Shown: in pieces, positions 1 to 9,460 of the stretch
Layout: the number at the start of each line of letters is the position of its first letter
How positions within the stretch are numbered: the stretch's first letter is position 1
Assembly: GCF_030409215.1 (NCBI RefSeq)
Contig: NZ_JAUFPL010000018.1
Span: 219,219 to 283,218 of the forward strand
From: Halomonas ramblicola
GTDB taxonomy: Bacteria > Pseudomonadota > Gammaproteobacteria > Pseudomonadales > Halomonadaceae
DNA: 64,000 bases
Direction: 5' to 3'
Notes under the pieces: generated by a model
The model's database searches: none
Told to the model about the DNA's origin: nothing
What the model saw: the letters and a program-made list of their open reading frames with translations, nothing else
Program-made: the position numbers and the translations under genes

Positions 1-10
1 GCGACATCGC

Positions 11-84
11 CGGAGGCACACCCGCCAGGGCCGCCTCCGCAGAGAACCCCCGGACGGCAGCCCCGCCCGGGGGTTCTGCGTTTT
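11..84 (+). terminator. Tandem hairpins ending in an intrinsic terminator
   Basis: A 7-bp stem (11-17 with 33-39) is followed by a perfect 11-bp stem (43-53 with 67-77, 13-nt loop) and a short T run at 81-84. It most likely ends the transcript of a gene left of the window. Only 36 bases separate it from the leader ORF at 121, so the promoter of the next operon must be either very close or upstream of this hairpin. Confidence 0.65.
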
Positions 85-120
85 CGGCATCGACATCGAC
101 CCAGAGAGAGGAGAGGCACC

Positions 121-288
121 ATGACCGCATCCATCGCCTTCGCCACGGCCCCGCAGCTCGACTACGACGGCTATTACGGCTATTGGCGATTTAGCGAGCT
201 GCGGTCGGCCGAGCCTGCCACCTCCGACCGTAGCGCCATCGGTGGCCAGACGATGACACGATGTATCACCGCTACCCGGAGTCGATGA
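121..288 (+). CDS. Putative aromatic leader peptide upstream of DAHP synthase
   Basis: A 55-codon ORF with a strong purine-rich ribosome site (AGAGAGGAGAGG, 103-114). Residues 15-24 read YDGYYGYWRF: four Tyr, one Trp and one Phe in ten codons. Its TGA (286-288) lies one base before the ATG of the DAHP synthase gene, so the two could be translationally coupled. Just after the aromatic codons is a 7-bp hairpin (202-208 with 224-230). I see no U-run terminator behind it, so classical attenuation is not proven. Aromatic-codon leader peptides are known for aromatic biosynthesis operons; assigning that role here is inference. It was not matched to any named leader. Confidence 0.6.
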   Translation: MTASIAFATAPQLDYDGYYGYWRFSELRSAEPATSDRSAIGGQTMTRCITATRSR

Positions 289-289
289 C

Positions 290-1351
290 ATGACCGTTTC
301 CCTCGCCGCCCACCTGAACGAGACCGCCCGACCCACCCCGTCACCGGGGCGCAGCCTGCCCACTGCCGGCGAGCTGCGCCGTGCCCTGCCGGTGGATCCC
401 GAGCTGGCCGGCCGGATCGAGCACCAGCGCCAGGCGGTCCGCGACATCCTCGCCGGCCGCGACGATCGCCTGCTGGTGGTGGTGGGGCCCTGCTCCATCC
501 ACGACCCCGCGGCGGCCCTCGAGTATGCTCGGCATCTGGCCGAGTTGGCCCCGCGGGTCTCGGATCGCCTGCTGCCGGTGATGCGCGTCTACGTCGAGAA
601 GCCGCGCACCACCGTGGGCTGGAAGGGCCTGGCCTACGACCCCGACCTGGACGGCAGCGGCGACATGGCCCGGGGCCTGGAGCTCTCCCGACGACTGATG
701 CGCGACATCGCCGACCTGGGCCTGCCGGTGGCCACCGAGCTGCTGCAGCCGATGCTCGCGCCCTACCTGGAAGACCTGCTGGCCTGGGTGGCCATCGGCG
801 CCCGCACCACCGAGTCCCAGCTGCACCGCGAGCTGGCCAGCGGCCTCTCCGCCGCGGTGGGTTTCAAGAACGCCACCAGTGGCGACATCGGTGTGGCCCT
901 GGACGCCATGCGTGCCGCCGCCCATCCCCACGGCCACTTCGGCCTCGACGCGGCGGGCCGGCCGGTGGTCCACGAGACCGCCGGCAACCCCCACACCCAC
1001 CTGGTGCTGCGTGGCGGTCACGGCGAGCCCAACTACCGGGCGCCCCAGGTGCGGGCGGCCCGCCGCGCCCTGGAGGACGCCGGCCTGGCCCCGCGGCTGA
1101 TGGTGGACTGCAGCCACGCCAACGCCCGCAAGGACCACCGCCGCCAGAGCGAGGTGCTGCTCGACGTCCTGGCCCAGCGCCTGGAGGGGGAGTCGGCGCT
1201 CGCCGGGCTGATGCTGGAGAGCCACCTCCACGAGGGCAAGCAGCCGCTCGAGCCCGGCCGGCTGCGCCACGGGGTCTCGATCACCGACGCCTGTATCGGC
1301 TGGGAGACCACCGAACACCTGCTGCTCTCTGCCGCCGAGCGCTTGAGGTAG
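290..1351 (+). CDS. 3-deoxy-7-phosphoheptulonate (DAHP) synthase, class I
   Basis: Condenses phosphoenolpyruvate and erythrose 4-phosphate in the first step of the shikimate pathway. The 353 residues match the AroF/AroG/AroH family in length. Visible motifs are VVGPCSIHDP (about 64-73), EKPRTTVGWKG, GARTTESQLHRELASG, GFKNATSGD, RGGHGEPNY, DCSHAN and ESHLHEGKQ, which carry the substrate and metal ligands. The start has GGAG at 278-281, eight bases upstream and inside the 3' end of the leader ORF. I cannot tell from sequence which aromatic amino acid inhibits it, so no isozyme symbol is given; the Tyr-rich leader hints at tyrosine control. No terminator is obvious; a palindromic repeat follows eight bases after the stop. 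Confidence 0.93.
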   Translation: MTVSLAAHLNETARPTPSPGRSLPTAGELRRALPVDPELAGRIEHQRQAVRDILAGRDDRLLVVVGPCSIHDPAAALEYARHLAELAPRVSDRLLPVMRVYVEKPRTTVGWKGLAYDPDLDGSGDMARGLELSRRLMRDIADLGLPVATELLQPMLAPYLEDLLAWVAIGARTTESQLHRELASGLSAAVGFKNATSGDIGVALDAMRAAAHPHGHFGLDAAGRPVVHETAGNPHTHLVLRGGHGEPNYRAPQVRAARRALEDAGLAPRLMVDCSHANARKDHRRQSEVLLDVLAQRLEGESALAGLMLESHLHEGKQPLEPGRLRHGVSITDACIGWETTEHLLLSAAERLR

Positions 1352-1358
1352 CACTCGA

Positions 1359-1468
1359 GGCTGATCCGGCGACAGGCCTACGAGGGGGCGCTGTAAACCC
1401 ATCCCTGGGCGCTACCGATGCCGTCCCTGGCATAGGACCCCCTCTACGGCCTGTCCCCGGCGCCTCTC
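1359..1468 (+). repeat. Palindromic intergenic repeat, copy A (about 110 bp)
   Basis: Same element as at 14082-14187 (same orientation) and 44854-44963 (opposite orientation). It folds into one long stem: outer arms CCGGCGACAGGCC and GGCCTGTCCCCGG, then GAGGGGG with CCCCCTC, then a terminal ATGCC/GGCAT hairpin. The arms change in a compensatory way between copies, which argues for selection on structure. It sits just after the DAHP synthase stop codon. Confidence 0.8.
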
Positions 1469-1572
1469 ACTGGTGGTGGCAGAGGCCTGGTGGCACATCA
1501 GCCGCCCTGTACCCCGGGTGGCGTAGTCGGGATAATGCCGTCGATTGCCGACTCGCCACCCGGGAGCCCGCC

Positions 1573-2082
1573 ATGCCGTTCCAGTTCGAAGCCCACGACC
1601 CCGCGACCTATCGCCGCAAGGCGCGCTTCATCAGCCTGGCCATGGCCGGTCAGCTGATCGTCTTCGGCCTGGTGTTCGCCCAACTCCTGCAGCTCGCCTT
1701 CGACGGTGGCTTCTGGCTCAACGTCCTGGGGGTGCTGCTCGGCCTGCTGGCCACCAGCCTGGTCTTCGCGGTGCTGCGCGAGCGTCCCTGGATGGCCGAG
1801 GTACGCTACGCCTGGCAGCTCAAGCACCAGCTGTCGCGGGTCAGCGGCTACCTGCCGGCGCTGCGCCGCGCCATGGAGGAGGGCAACGACACCGCCCTGG
1901 GCGTCCTCGCCTTCTACCACCAGGGCATGGCCCAACTCGCCGAACTCAACGGCCGCACCCTGGACGACGACGCCGAACGCCTCGCCGAGCGCACCAGGGT
2001 GCGACTCGCCCGCCAGGAGCGCGGCCTGCCGGAACGGGTCGAGGGCTTTGACCCCGAGGACCTCGCCGCCTTTCGGCGCTGA
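1573..2082 (+). CDS. DUF3087 family membrane protein
   Basis: A 169-residue protein with two strongly hydrophobic segments (about 21-42 and 46-66) at its N-terminal third, followed by a soluble, charged helical region rich in Arg and Glu. The N-terminus (FEAHDPATYRRKARFI) and length fit the DUF3087 family, which has no known function. The start ATG follows the purine-rich GGGAG at 1562-1566. It stands alone between a repeat element and phoX. I do not assign a function; topology suggests an inner-membrane protein with a cytoplasmic C-terminus. Confidence 0.72.
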   Translation: MPFQFEAHDPATYRRKARFISLAMAGQLIVFGLVFAQLLQLAFDGGFWLNVLGVLLGLLATSLVFAVLRERPWMAEVRYAWQLKHQLSRVSGYLPALRRAMEEGNDTALGVLAFYHQGMAQLAELNGRTLDDDAERLAERTRVRLARQERGLPERVEGFDPEDLAAFRR

Positions 2083-2191
2083 GACGACACCGCCGCTTCA
2101 TCGCCCCGTCATCTTCCTTGCCTAGGCTCTCTCCCGTCGACCCGGGAGTCGCCACTGCGGCACCCCGCCCACCGTGACGAGGGAAAACACC

Positions 2192-4327
2192 ATGAGCAAG
2201 GAAATCGAGGATCATCGCCTCCACAACGCCAGCGGCAACGAGCCGTTCGCGTCCGTTCTCGACCGTCGCGTCTCGCGGCGCGGCGTCATGCGTGGCGGCC
2301 TGGGCCTGGTGGCCGCCTCGATGCTGGGCATCGGCGGCACGGCCAAGGCCCTGGCGGCGGGCGCGGCGGAGAAGACCCCGCTGACCCTGGCCTTCGAGGC
2401 GGTGCGCGGCTCGCACACCGATGCCGTGGTGGTGCCCCAGGGCTATGTCGCCCAGGTGCTGGTGCCCTGGGGCACGCCGCTCACCGAGCGGGCGCCCGAC
2501 TGGCACTCGGCACTGGCCATGGGCCCGGAGAGCCAGGCCAACAGCGTCGGCATGCATCATGACGGCATGCACGGCTTCCCGCTGGACGAGGCGAGCGCCT
2601 CGCGGCGCTTCGTGCTGGCGCTGAACAACGAGTACATCGACCAGCAGGCGCTCTGGGCGCCGCGCGGCGGCCCCACCCATGCCGAGGAGGGCGCGCGGCC
2701 GGCCGAGGAGTCGCGTACCGAGATCAACGCCCACGGCGTGACCCTGGTGGAGGTGGTCAAGCGGGACGACGGCCGCTGGGCCCATGTCCCCGGCTCCCCC
2801 TACAACCGCCGCCTGACCAGCGCCACCGAGATGGAGCTGGCCGGCCCGGTGGCCGGCAGCGACTACGCCAGGACCCGCTTCTCGCCGGAGGGGATCCGGA
2901 CCCGGGGGACCAACAACAACTGCGGCAACGGCTTCACGCCCTGGGGCACCTACCTGGCGTGCGAGGAGAACTGGCCCAACATCTTCGTCAACACCGGCGA
3001 GCGCTTTCGCGACGATGCGCGTCTCGGCATCCCCACGCAGCGCAGTCGCTACGGCTGGGAGACCTCGGCCGGCGATGCCTCGGAGCAGGGCGACGAGTTC
3101 GCCCGCTTCGATATCACCCCGCGCGCCGACGAGGCCCGCGACGACTACCGCAACGAGTCGCGCACCTTCGGCTACCAGGTCGAGATCGATCCCTATGACG
3201 GCTCGCGCCGGGCCGTCAAGCGCACCGCCCTGGGGCGCTTCCGCCACGAGGGCTGCTGGCTGGGCAAGCTGGAGGCCGGCGAGCCGGTGGTCTACTACTC
3301 CGGCCACGACGCCCGCAACGAGTACATCTACAAGTTCGTCTCCGACGCCCCCTGGGACCCGGCGGACGCCAACCGCCCCGGTGCCGGCTACGACCGCCTG
3401 GCCATCGGCGCCAAGTACCTCGATCGCGGCACCCTCTATGTCGCCCGTTTCGCGGCCGACGGCAGCGGTGAGTGGCTGCCGCTGACCCCCGAGACCGTCA
3501 CCCCCGACGGCCGCCCCCTCGCCGAGGCCCTGGGCCTGGCCGCCGACGACCTGGCCGGGGTGATCGTCAATACCTGCGACGCCGCCGACCTGATGGGGGC
3601 GACGCCCATGGATCGCCCGGAGTGGGCCACCGTGGATCCGGCCTCCGGCGAGGTCTATATCACCCTGACCAACAACAGCCAGCGTACCGGGGAGGGCTCC
3701 GAGCCGACCTACACCAACGACGGTGGCGCCATCGACGCGCCGGGCGTCGGTTTCGCCACGGCACCGGTCAACGCCGCCAATCCGCGCCCCGACAACGGCG
3801 CCGGCCATATCATCCGCTGGCGCGAGGAGGCGACGCCCACGGCCTTCGCCTGGGAGGTCTTCGTGTTCGGTGGGGCCGCTGGCGATGACGACAACCCTTC
3901 CGGCCTGACCGAGCGCAACCAGTTCGCCAGCCCCGATGGCCTGTGGTTCGACGACCGCGGCGACGGCCAGGGCATCCTGTGGATCCAGACCGACAACGGC
4001 TACGACCCGGTCGCCGAGCACACCAACGACCAGTTGCTGGCCGTGGTGCCCGAGGCCCTGCAGGGGCAGGGGGCTTCGGTGATCGACGCGGACAACCAGG
4101 CGCAGCTCAAGCGCTTCGCCGTGGGCCCCAACGGCTGCGAGGTGACCGGCATCTTCGCCACCCCGGACCGCACGGCGCTGTTCATCAACATCCAGCACCC
4201 GGGCAACTGGCCGGCGGACGGCGATGCCCTGGTCCAGGACGCCACCGTGGCGGGCTCGAACGAGGTGCGCCCGCGGGCCGCCACCGTGGTGATCCAGAAG
4301 GCCGATGGCGGCCGGATCGGCGTCTGA
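2192..4327 (+). CDS. PhoX-type (DUF839) phosphatase family protein, Tat-exported
   Basis: PhoX proteins are periplasmic or extracellular calcium/iron-dependent alkaline phosphatases that release phosphate from organic esters. This 711-residue protein has a twin-arginine motif (SRRGVMRGG, about 33) followed by a hydrophobic stretch ending in Ala-rich sequence, so Tat export is likely; tatABC lies in the same window. DUF839 hallmarks include NNNCGNGFTPWGTYLACEENW, RHEGCW and YYSGHDARNEYIYKF. I place the start at ATG 2192 because GAGGG lies eight bases upstream; a GTG at 2174 would overlap that ribosome site. A long stem-loop follows the stop. No convincing Pho box was seen, so phosphate control is not shown by sequence. 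Confidence 0.85.
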   Translation: MSKEIEDHRLHNASGNEPFASVLDRRVSRRGVMRGGLGLVAASMLGIGGTAKALAAGAAEKTPLTLAFEAVRGSHTDAVVVPQGYVAQVLVPWGTPLTERAPDWHSALAMGPESQANSVGMHHDGMHGFPLDEASASRRFVLALNNEYIDQQALWAPRGGPTHAEEGARPAEESRTEINAHGVTLVEVVKRDDGRWAHVPGSPYNRRLTSATEMELAGPVAGSDYARTRFSPEGIRTRGTNNNCGNGFTPWGTYLACEENWPNIFVNTGERFRDDARLGIPTQRSRYGWETSAGDASEQGDEFARFDITPRADEARDDYRNESRTFGYQVEIDPYDGSRRAVKRTALGRFRHEGCWLGKLEAGEPVVYYSGHDARNEYIYKFVSDAPWDPADANRPGAGYDRLAIGAKYLDRGTLYVARFAADGSGEWLPLTPETVTPDGRPLAEALGLAADDLAGVIVNTCDAADLMGATPMDRPEWATVDPASGEVYITLTNNSQRTGEGSEPTYTNDGGAIDAPGVGFATAPVNAANPRPDNGAGHIIRWREEATPTAFAWEVFVFGGAAGDDDNPSGLTERNQFASPDGLWFDDRGDGQGILWIQTDNGYDPVAEHTNDQLLAVVPEALQGQGASVIDADNQAQLKRFAVGPNGCEVTGIFATPDRTALFINIQHPGNWPADGDALVQDATVAGSNEVRPRAATVVIQKADGGRIGV

Positions 4328-4375
4328 CCCCGGCTGCGCCCGGAGCCGCAAGCATTAAGCTTGACGCTGGAAGAA

Positions 4376-4408
4376 AACCACCTCCGTAGCCTTGCTACGG
4401 AGGTGGTT
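4376..4408. terminator. Bidirectional intrinsic terminator between phoX and ppk1
   Basis: A perfect 15-bp stem (4376-4390 with 4394-4408) closed by a three-base loop CTT. On the minus strand it is followed by TTTTC, on the plus strand by TTCGGTTT, so it can serve both convergent genes, although ppk1 transcripts must first cross the tandem repeat at 4423-4508. Confidence 0.8.
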
Positions 4409-4422
4409 CGGTTTAAGGTGCC

Positions 4423-4508
4423 TTCGAGCTTCGAGCTTCGAGCTTCGAGCTTCGAGCTTCGAGCTTCGAGCTTCGAGCTTCGAGCTTCGAGCTTCGAGCT
4501 TCGAGCTT
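4423..4508. repeat. Heptamer tandem repeat, TTCGAGC x 12
   Basis: Twelve perfect head-to-tail copies of TTCGAGC plus two bases lie between the ppk1 stop codon and the terminator. In some frames it reads as a serine/lysine/leucine/glutamate repeat, which produces spurious ORF tails. Perfect copy identity suggests recent slippage or homogenisation. Confidence 0.95.
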
Positions 4509-4511
4509 GCC

Positions 4512-6731
4512 TCAGGCCCTGGCGGCGTAGGCGTAAAGCAGCGTCTCCTGGGCGCTGATCGGATCGGCGTCCCCCGGCTGCTGCTTCACGTAGCTGCCGT
4601 CGGGCTGCAGCAGCCAGCTCTGGCAGTTGTCCACCAGGTAGGTCTCCAGGTCCTTGCGCACCCGGGCCGCCAGCTTCTTGTCGAGCAGCGGGAAGCAGGT
4701 CTCCACGCGATGGAACATGTTGCGGGTCATGAAGTCGGCGCTGGAGGCCCATACCTCCGGCTTGCCGGCGTTGTGGAAGTAGAAGACCCGGGTATGCTCG
4801 AGGAAGCGGCCGATGATCGAACGCACCCGGATGTTCTCCGAGATCCCCGGCACGCCGGGGCGCAGGCAGCACTGGCCGCGGATGATCAGGTCGCACTCCA
4901 CGCCGGCCCGGGAGGCGCGATAGAGCGCCTGGATCAGCCTGGGCTCGGTCAGCGAGTTGCACTTGACGATCAGGTGGGCGCGCTTGCCCTTGCGGGCCTG
5001 GGCGGCCTCGCGCTCGATCATCGCCATCAGTCGCTCGTGGAGGGTAAAGGGGGCATGCAGCAGGGACTCGATGCGGCGTGCTCGACCCATCCCCGAGAGC
5101 TGCTGGAAGACCTGGTGAACGTCCTCGCAGAGGGTGGGATCGGCGGTGAGCAGGCTGTAGTCGGTGTAGAGCCGCGCCGTCTTCGAGTGGTAGTTGCCGG
5201 TGCCCAGGTGAGCATAGTGGCGCAGCGTCCCCCGCTCGCGGCGCACAATATGCATCATCTTGGCGTGGGTCTTGTAGGCCATCACCCCGTAGATGACGAT
5301 GGCCCCGGCCTCCTGGAGCCGCGAGGCGAGCGCCAGGTTGTCCGCCTCGTCGAAGCGGGCGCGCAGCTCGATCACCACCGTGACCTCCTTGCCACCCCGT
5401 GCCGCCTCCACCAGGGAGTTGACGATGGGCGAGTCGGAGCCGGTGCGGTAGAGGGTCTGCTTGATCGCCAGCACGCCGGGGTCGCGGGCCGCCTCGGCGA
5501 GCAGCTCCTCCACCGGCGAGAAGGACTGGAAGGGGTGGTGCAGCAGGATGTCGCCGACGGCGATGGCATCGAACAGCCCGTTGCCCTTGCGCAGGTTCTT
5601 CGGCAGGCCCGGGGTGAAGGGGCGATAGCGCAGGTCGGGCCGCTCCACGTCGCCCAGCACCGACATCATGCGGGTGAGGTTGACCGGGCCGTCGACCCGG
5701 TAGAGGTCGCTCTCCTCCAGCTCGAACTGCTTGAGCAGGAAACGCGCCAGCTCCTCGGGGCAGCGTTCCACCACCTCCAGGCGCACGCCGCTGCCGTAGC
5801 GGCGTGCCAGCAGCTCGCCGCGCAGCGCCGAGGCCAGGTCCGAGACCTCGTCCGGGTCCACCGTCATGTCGGCGTTGCGGGTCAGGCGGAACTGGTAGCA
5901 GCCGCGCACCGCCATGCCGGGGAAGACCTCCTCGGCGTGGGCGTGGATCATCGACGACAGGAAGACGTACTCGCGCCAGCCCGTCTCGCAGAGCTCGTCG
6001 GGCAGGGCGATCAGGCGCGGCAACGAGCGCGGCGCCGGCAGGATCGCCAGGCCCCCCTCGCGGCCGAAGGCGTCCTTGCCCTCCAGCTCGACGATGAAGT
6101 TGAGGCTCTTGTTGACCAGCCGCGGGAAGGGGTGGGAAGGATCCAGGCCGATGGGGCTGATCACCGGCATGATCTCCCGCTCGAAGTAGTCGCGGACCCA
6201 GTCGCGCTGGGCCTCGGTCCACTCGTTGCGGCGCCGGAAGCGCAGCCCCTGGCCCTCCAGGGCGGGCAGCAGGGTGTCGTTGAGGATCTGGTACTGGCGC
6301 TCGACCTGCTCGTGGGCGATGCGCCCGATCTCGCCGAGCACCGCCCGCGGCGAGCGGCCGTCGGCACCGGAGCTCTCGTCGCCCAGGGCGATCTGATGCT
6401 TGAGGCCGGCCACGCGGATCTCGAAGAACTCGTCCATGTTCGACGAGAAGATCAGCAGGAACATCAGCCGGTCGAGCAGCGGGTGCGCCTCGTCCAGGGC
6501 CTGTTCCAGCACCCGGATGTTGAACTGCAGGTGGGACAACTCGCGGTTGAAGTAGAGGCCCGGATCGCCCAGGTCGGCGTCGGCATGGGGCAGGGCCTTG
6601 GGCTTGATGCCGGCGCGGGTCTGGTTGAGGCGCGGTGCGGGGCTCTCGGCGCCGCCTTCGTCGCCGGGCGTCCCGGCCACCTGCGCAGCGGCGGCCGGAG
6701 TGGCGTCGGTTTCGGGACTGCGATCTTCCAT
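4512..6731 (-). CDS. ppk1: Polyphosphate kinase 1
   Basis: Makes inorganic polyphosphate from the gamma phosphate of ATP, via an autophosphorylated histidine. The 739 residues match PPK1 length. Domains in order: N-terminal (YFNRELSHLQFN, near 65), head domain, and two phospholipase D-like C-terminal domains. The catalytic His lies in RHYAHLGTGNYHSKTARLYTDYS and the second conserved His in FLEHTRVFYFHN. The start ATG at 6731 has GGGAG five bases upstream; an upstream in-frame extension would run into hemB and is rejected. The gene lies 44 bases after hemB on the same strand, so co-transcription is possible. It converges with phoX across a terminator and heptamer repeat. Confidence 0.95.
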   Translation of the reverse strand: MEDRSPETDATPAAAAQVAGTPGDEGGAESPAPRLNQTRAGIKPKALPHADADLGDPGLYFNRELSHLQFNIRVLEQALDEAHPLLDRLMFLLIFSSNMDEFFEIRVAGLKHQIALGDESSGADGRSPRAVLGEIGRIAHEQVERQYQILNDTLLPALEGQGLRFRRRNEWTEAQRDWVRDYFEREIMPVISPIGLDPSHPFPRLVNKSLNFIVELEGKDAFGREGGLAILPAPRSLPRLIALPDELCETGWREYVFLSSMIHAHAEEVFPGMAVRGCYQFRLTRNADMTVDPDEVSDLASALRGELLARRYGSGVRLEVVERCPEELARFLLKQFELEESDLYRVDGPVNLTRMMSVLGDVERPDLRYRPFTPGLPKNLRKGNGLFDAIAVGDILLHHPFQSFSPVEELLAEAARDPGVLAIKQTLYRTGSDSPIVNSLVEAARGGKEVTVVIELRARFDEADNLALASRLQEAGAIVIYGVMAYKTHAKMMHIVRRERGTLRHYAHLGTGNYHSKTARLYTDYSLLTADPTLCEDVHQVFQQLSGMGRARRIESLLHAPFTLHERLMAMIEREAAQARKGKRAHLIVKCNSLTEPRLIQALYRASRAGVECDLIIRGQCCLRPGVPGISENIRVRSIIGRFLEHTRVFYFHNAGKPEVWASSADFMTRNMFHRVETCFPLLDKKLAARVRKDLETYLVDNCQSWLLQPDGSYVKQQPGDADPISAQETLLYAYAARA

Positions 6732-6775
6732 GGTCACTCCCTCGAAGGTCGTGGAAGGGCGCGCAGTCCCTTCCT

Positions 6776-7876
<1,101 letters not shown>

Positions 7877-7906
7877 TCAGCGTGTCCGGGCGCCGACAGT
7901 CACGCC

Positions 7907-7935
7907 TTGTCGCACCCCGGTGGACGCTCTAGAGT
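7907..7935 (+). promoter_or_regulatory. Candidate sigma-70 promoter for elbB
   Basis: TTGTCG (7907-7912) and TAGAGT (7930-7935) are separated by 17 bases, each matching consensus at four of six positions. It lies about 60 bases upstream of the elbB start codon. Confidence 0.45.
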
Positions 7936-7993
7936 GTTGGGTTCGTCCCACGGTCCTGCCGGGCGGCAGGCGACACCCCGCAAGGAGATAGGC

Positions 7994-8656
7994 ATGAGCA
8001 AACAGGTGGCGGTCATCCTCTCGGGCTGCGGCGTCCATGACGGCTCCGAGATCTACGAGACCACCCTGACCCTGCTGCGGCTGGATCAGCTGGGCATCGG
8101 CTATCGCTGCTTCGCCCCGGACATCGACCAGCAGCACGTCATCGATCATCGCAGCGGCGAGGTGGCCCAGGGCGAGAGCCGCAACGTCCTGACCGAGTCG
8201 GCGCGCCTGGCGCGCGGTGAGATCTCCCCGCTCGTCGAGCTCGCCGCCGATGACTTCGACGCGGCGATCCTGCCCGGCGGCTTTGGGGCGGCCAAGAACC
8301 TCTCGAACTTCGCCGAGGCTGGCGCGGACCTGAGGGTGCTCGGCGAACTGGCCGAGGCGCTGGCCGGGTTCCGCGAGGCGCGCAAGCCGATCGGCCTGAT
8401 GTGCATCAGCCCGGTGATGGTGCCCCGCCTGCTGGGTACGGGCATCGCCGTGACCATCGGCAACGATCCGGGGGTCGCCGGGGCCGTCAGCAGCATGGGC
8501 GGCCTGCACCGCAGCTGCGGCGTGGGGGACATCGTGGTGGACTTCGAGAACCGTGTGGTGACCACCCCGGCCTACATGCTGGCGACCCGCATCAGCGAGG
8601 CGGCCACCGGGATCTTCAAGCTGGTCGATCGCCTCGACGAGTTGATGGCCCTCTAA
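7994..8656 (+). CDS. elbB: Isoprenoid biosynthesis glyoxalase ElbB (DJ-1/PfpI superfamily)
   Basis: The 220-residue protein matches ElbB in length. It starts MSKQVAVILSGCGVHDGSEIYE and has the class I glutamine amidotransferase-like fold with a nucleophile-elbow Cys in PIGLMCISPVMV. E. coli ElbB has weak glyoxalase activity and has been linked to isoprenoid production; its physiological role is not settled. The start has AAGGAG seven bases upstream. It is a single gene with its own candidate promoter and converges with tatC, the two stop codons being separated by a heptamer repeat with a perfect palindrome. Confidence 0.88.
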   Translation: MSKQVAVILSGCGVHDGSEIYETTLTLLRLDQLGIGYRCFAPDIDQQHVIDHRSGEVAQGESRNVLTESARLARGEISPLVELAADDFDAAILPGGFGAAKNLSNFAEAGADLRVLGELAEALAGFREARKPIGLMCISPVMVPRLLGTGIAVTIGNDPGVAGAVSSMGGLHRSCGVGDIVVDFENRVVTTPAYMLATRISEAATGIFKLVDRLDELMAL

Positions 8657-8703
8657 GCGCCCAGCGCCCAGCGCCCAGCGCCGAGCGCTCGGCGCTCGGC
8701 GCT
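8657..8703. repeat. Heptamer repeat with a perfect 20-bp palindrome (elbB/tatC)
   Basis: Units of GCGCCCA/GCGCCGA on the left give way to their complements (CGGCGCT) on the right, giving a perfect palindrome at 8677-8696 (AGCGCCGAGCGCTCGGCGCT) inside a longer inverted array. It fills the whole gap between two convergent genes and probably acts as a bidirectional transcription stop, though no U tract is present. Confidence 0.85.
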
Positions 8704-9460
8704 ATTCGTCCTCCGCCTCGCGCTTACGGCGCCGGGCGAAGCGGCCGAACAGCAGGCCGATCTCGTAGAGCAGGTACATGGGCACCGCCAGCAGGGTCTG
8801 GGAGATGACGTCCGGCGGGGTGAGCAGCATGCCGATCACGAAGCAGCCGAGGATGATGTAGGGGCGCTTCTTCGACAGGCTCTCCACCGTGGTGGCACCG
8901 GAGGCGATCAGCAGGAAGGTGGCGATGGGGATCTCGAAGGCCACCCCGAAGGCGAAGAACAGCTTGAGGACGAAGTTGAGGTAGGCGTTGATGTCGGTCA
9001 TCACCGTCACGCTCTCCGGCCCGGTCTGGGTGAAGAACTCGAACAACAGCGGGAAGACCACGTAGTAGGCGAAGGCCGCGCCGGCGTAGAAGAGCAGCAC
9101 GCTGGAGGCCAGGATCGGCACGGCCAGCGCCTTCTCGTTGTCGTAGAGCCCCGGGGCCACGAAGGCCCAGGCCTGGTGCAGCACATAGGGTACGGCGATG
9201 AACACCGCCGTCACCAGGGTCAGCTTGAAGGGCGCCAGGAAGGGTGAGGCCACCTCGGTGGCGATCATCTGCGAGCCTTCCGGCAGCAGCGCCATCAGTG
9301 GCTGGGCCACGAAGAGGTAGATGTCGTTGGCGAAGGCGTAGAGGCCCAGGAAGATCACCAGGATCGCCACCACCGCACGCAGCAGCCGCGAGCGCAGCTC
9401 GATCAGGTGCTCGATCAGCGGGGCCTGGTGCTGTTCCGGGTTGTCGCCGGGGTTGCTCAT
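8702..9460 (-). CDS. tatC: Twin-arginine translocase subunit TatC
   Basis: Multi-spanning receptor that binds twin-arginine signal peptides of folded proteins bound for the periplasm. The 252 residues include six predicted membrane spans and the conserved N-terminal LIEHLIELRSRLL and the FEIPIATFLL region of the family. The gene overlaps tatB by four bases (ATGA), typical of translational coupling. Likely substrates in this window include the PhoX-type protein at 2192. The C-terminal tail is short and strongly charged (RRRKREAEDE). Confidence 0.95.
   Translation of the reverse strand: MSNPGDNPEQHQAPLIEHLIELRSRLLRAVVAILVIFLGLYAFANDIYLFVAQPLMALLPEGSQMIATEVASPFLAPFKLTLVTAVFIAVPYVLHQAWAFVAPGLYDNEKALAVPILASSVLLFYAGAAFAYYVVFPLLFEFFTQTGPESVTVMTDINAYLNFVLKLFFAFGVAFEIPIATFLLIASGATTVESLSKKRPYIILGCFVIGMLLTPPDVISQTLLAVPMYLLYEIGLLFGRFARRRKREAEDE

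Noticed and set aside
43-77. Terminator as an attenuator for the DAHP synthase leader
   Set aside because: It lies upstream of the leader ORF, so a stalled ribosome on the aromatic codons could not affect it. It is more simply the end of the preceding gene.
2083-2191. Pho box upstream of the PhoX-type gene
   Set aside because: Only a single partial half-site (GTCAT) is present, without a properly spaced second half.
4000-6222. Open frame with a repeated Ser-Ser-Lys-Leu-Glu-Ala-Arg tail
   Set aside because: It is the ppk1 region read in another frame through the heptamer DNA repeat at 4423-4508; no protein family supports it.
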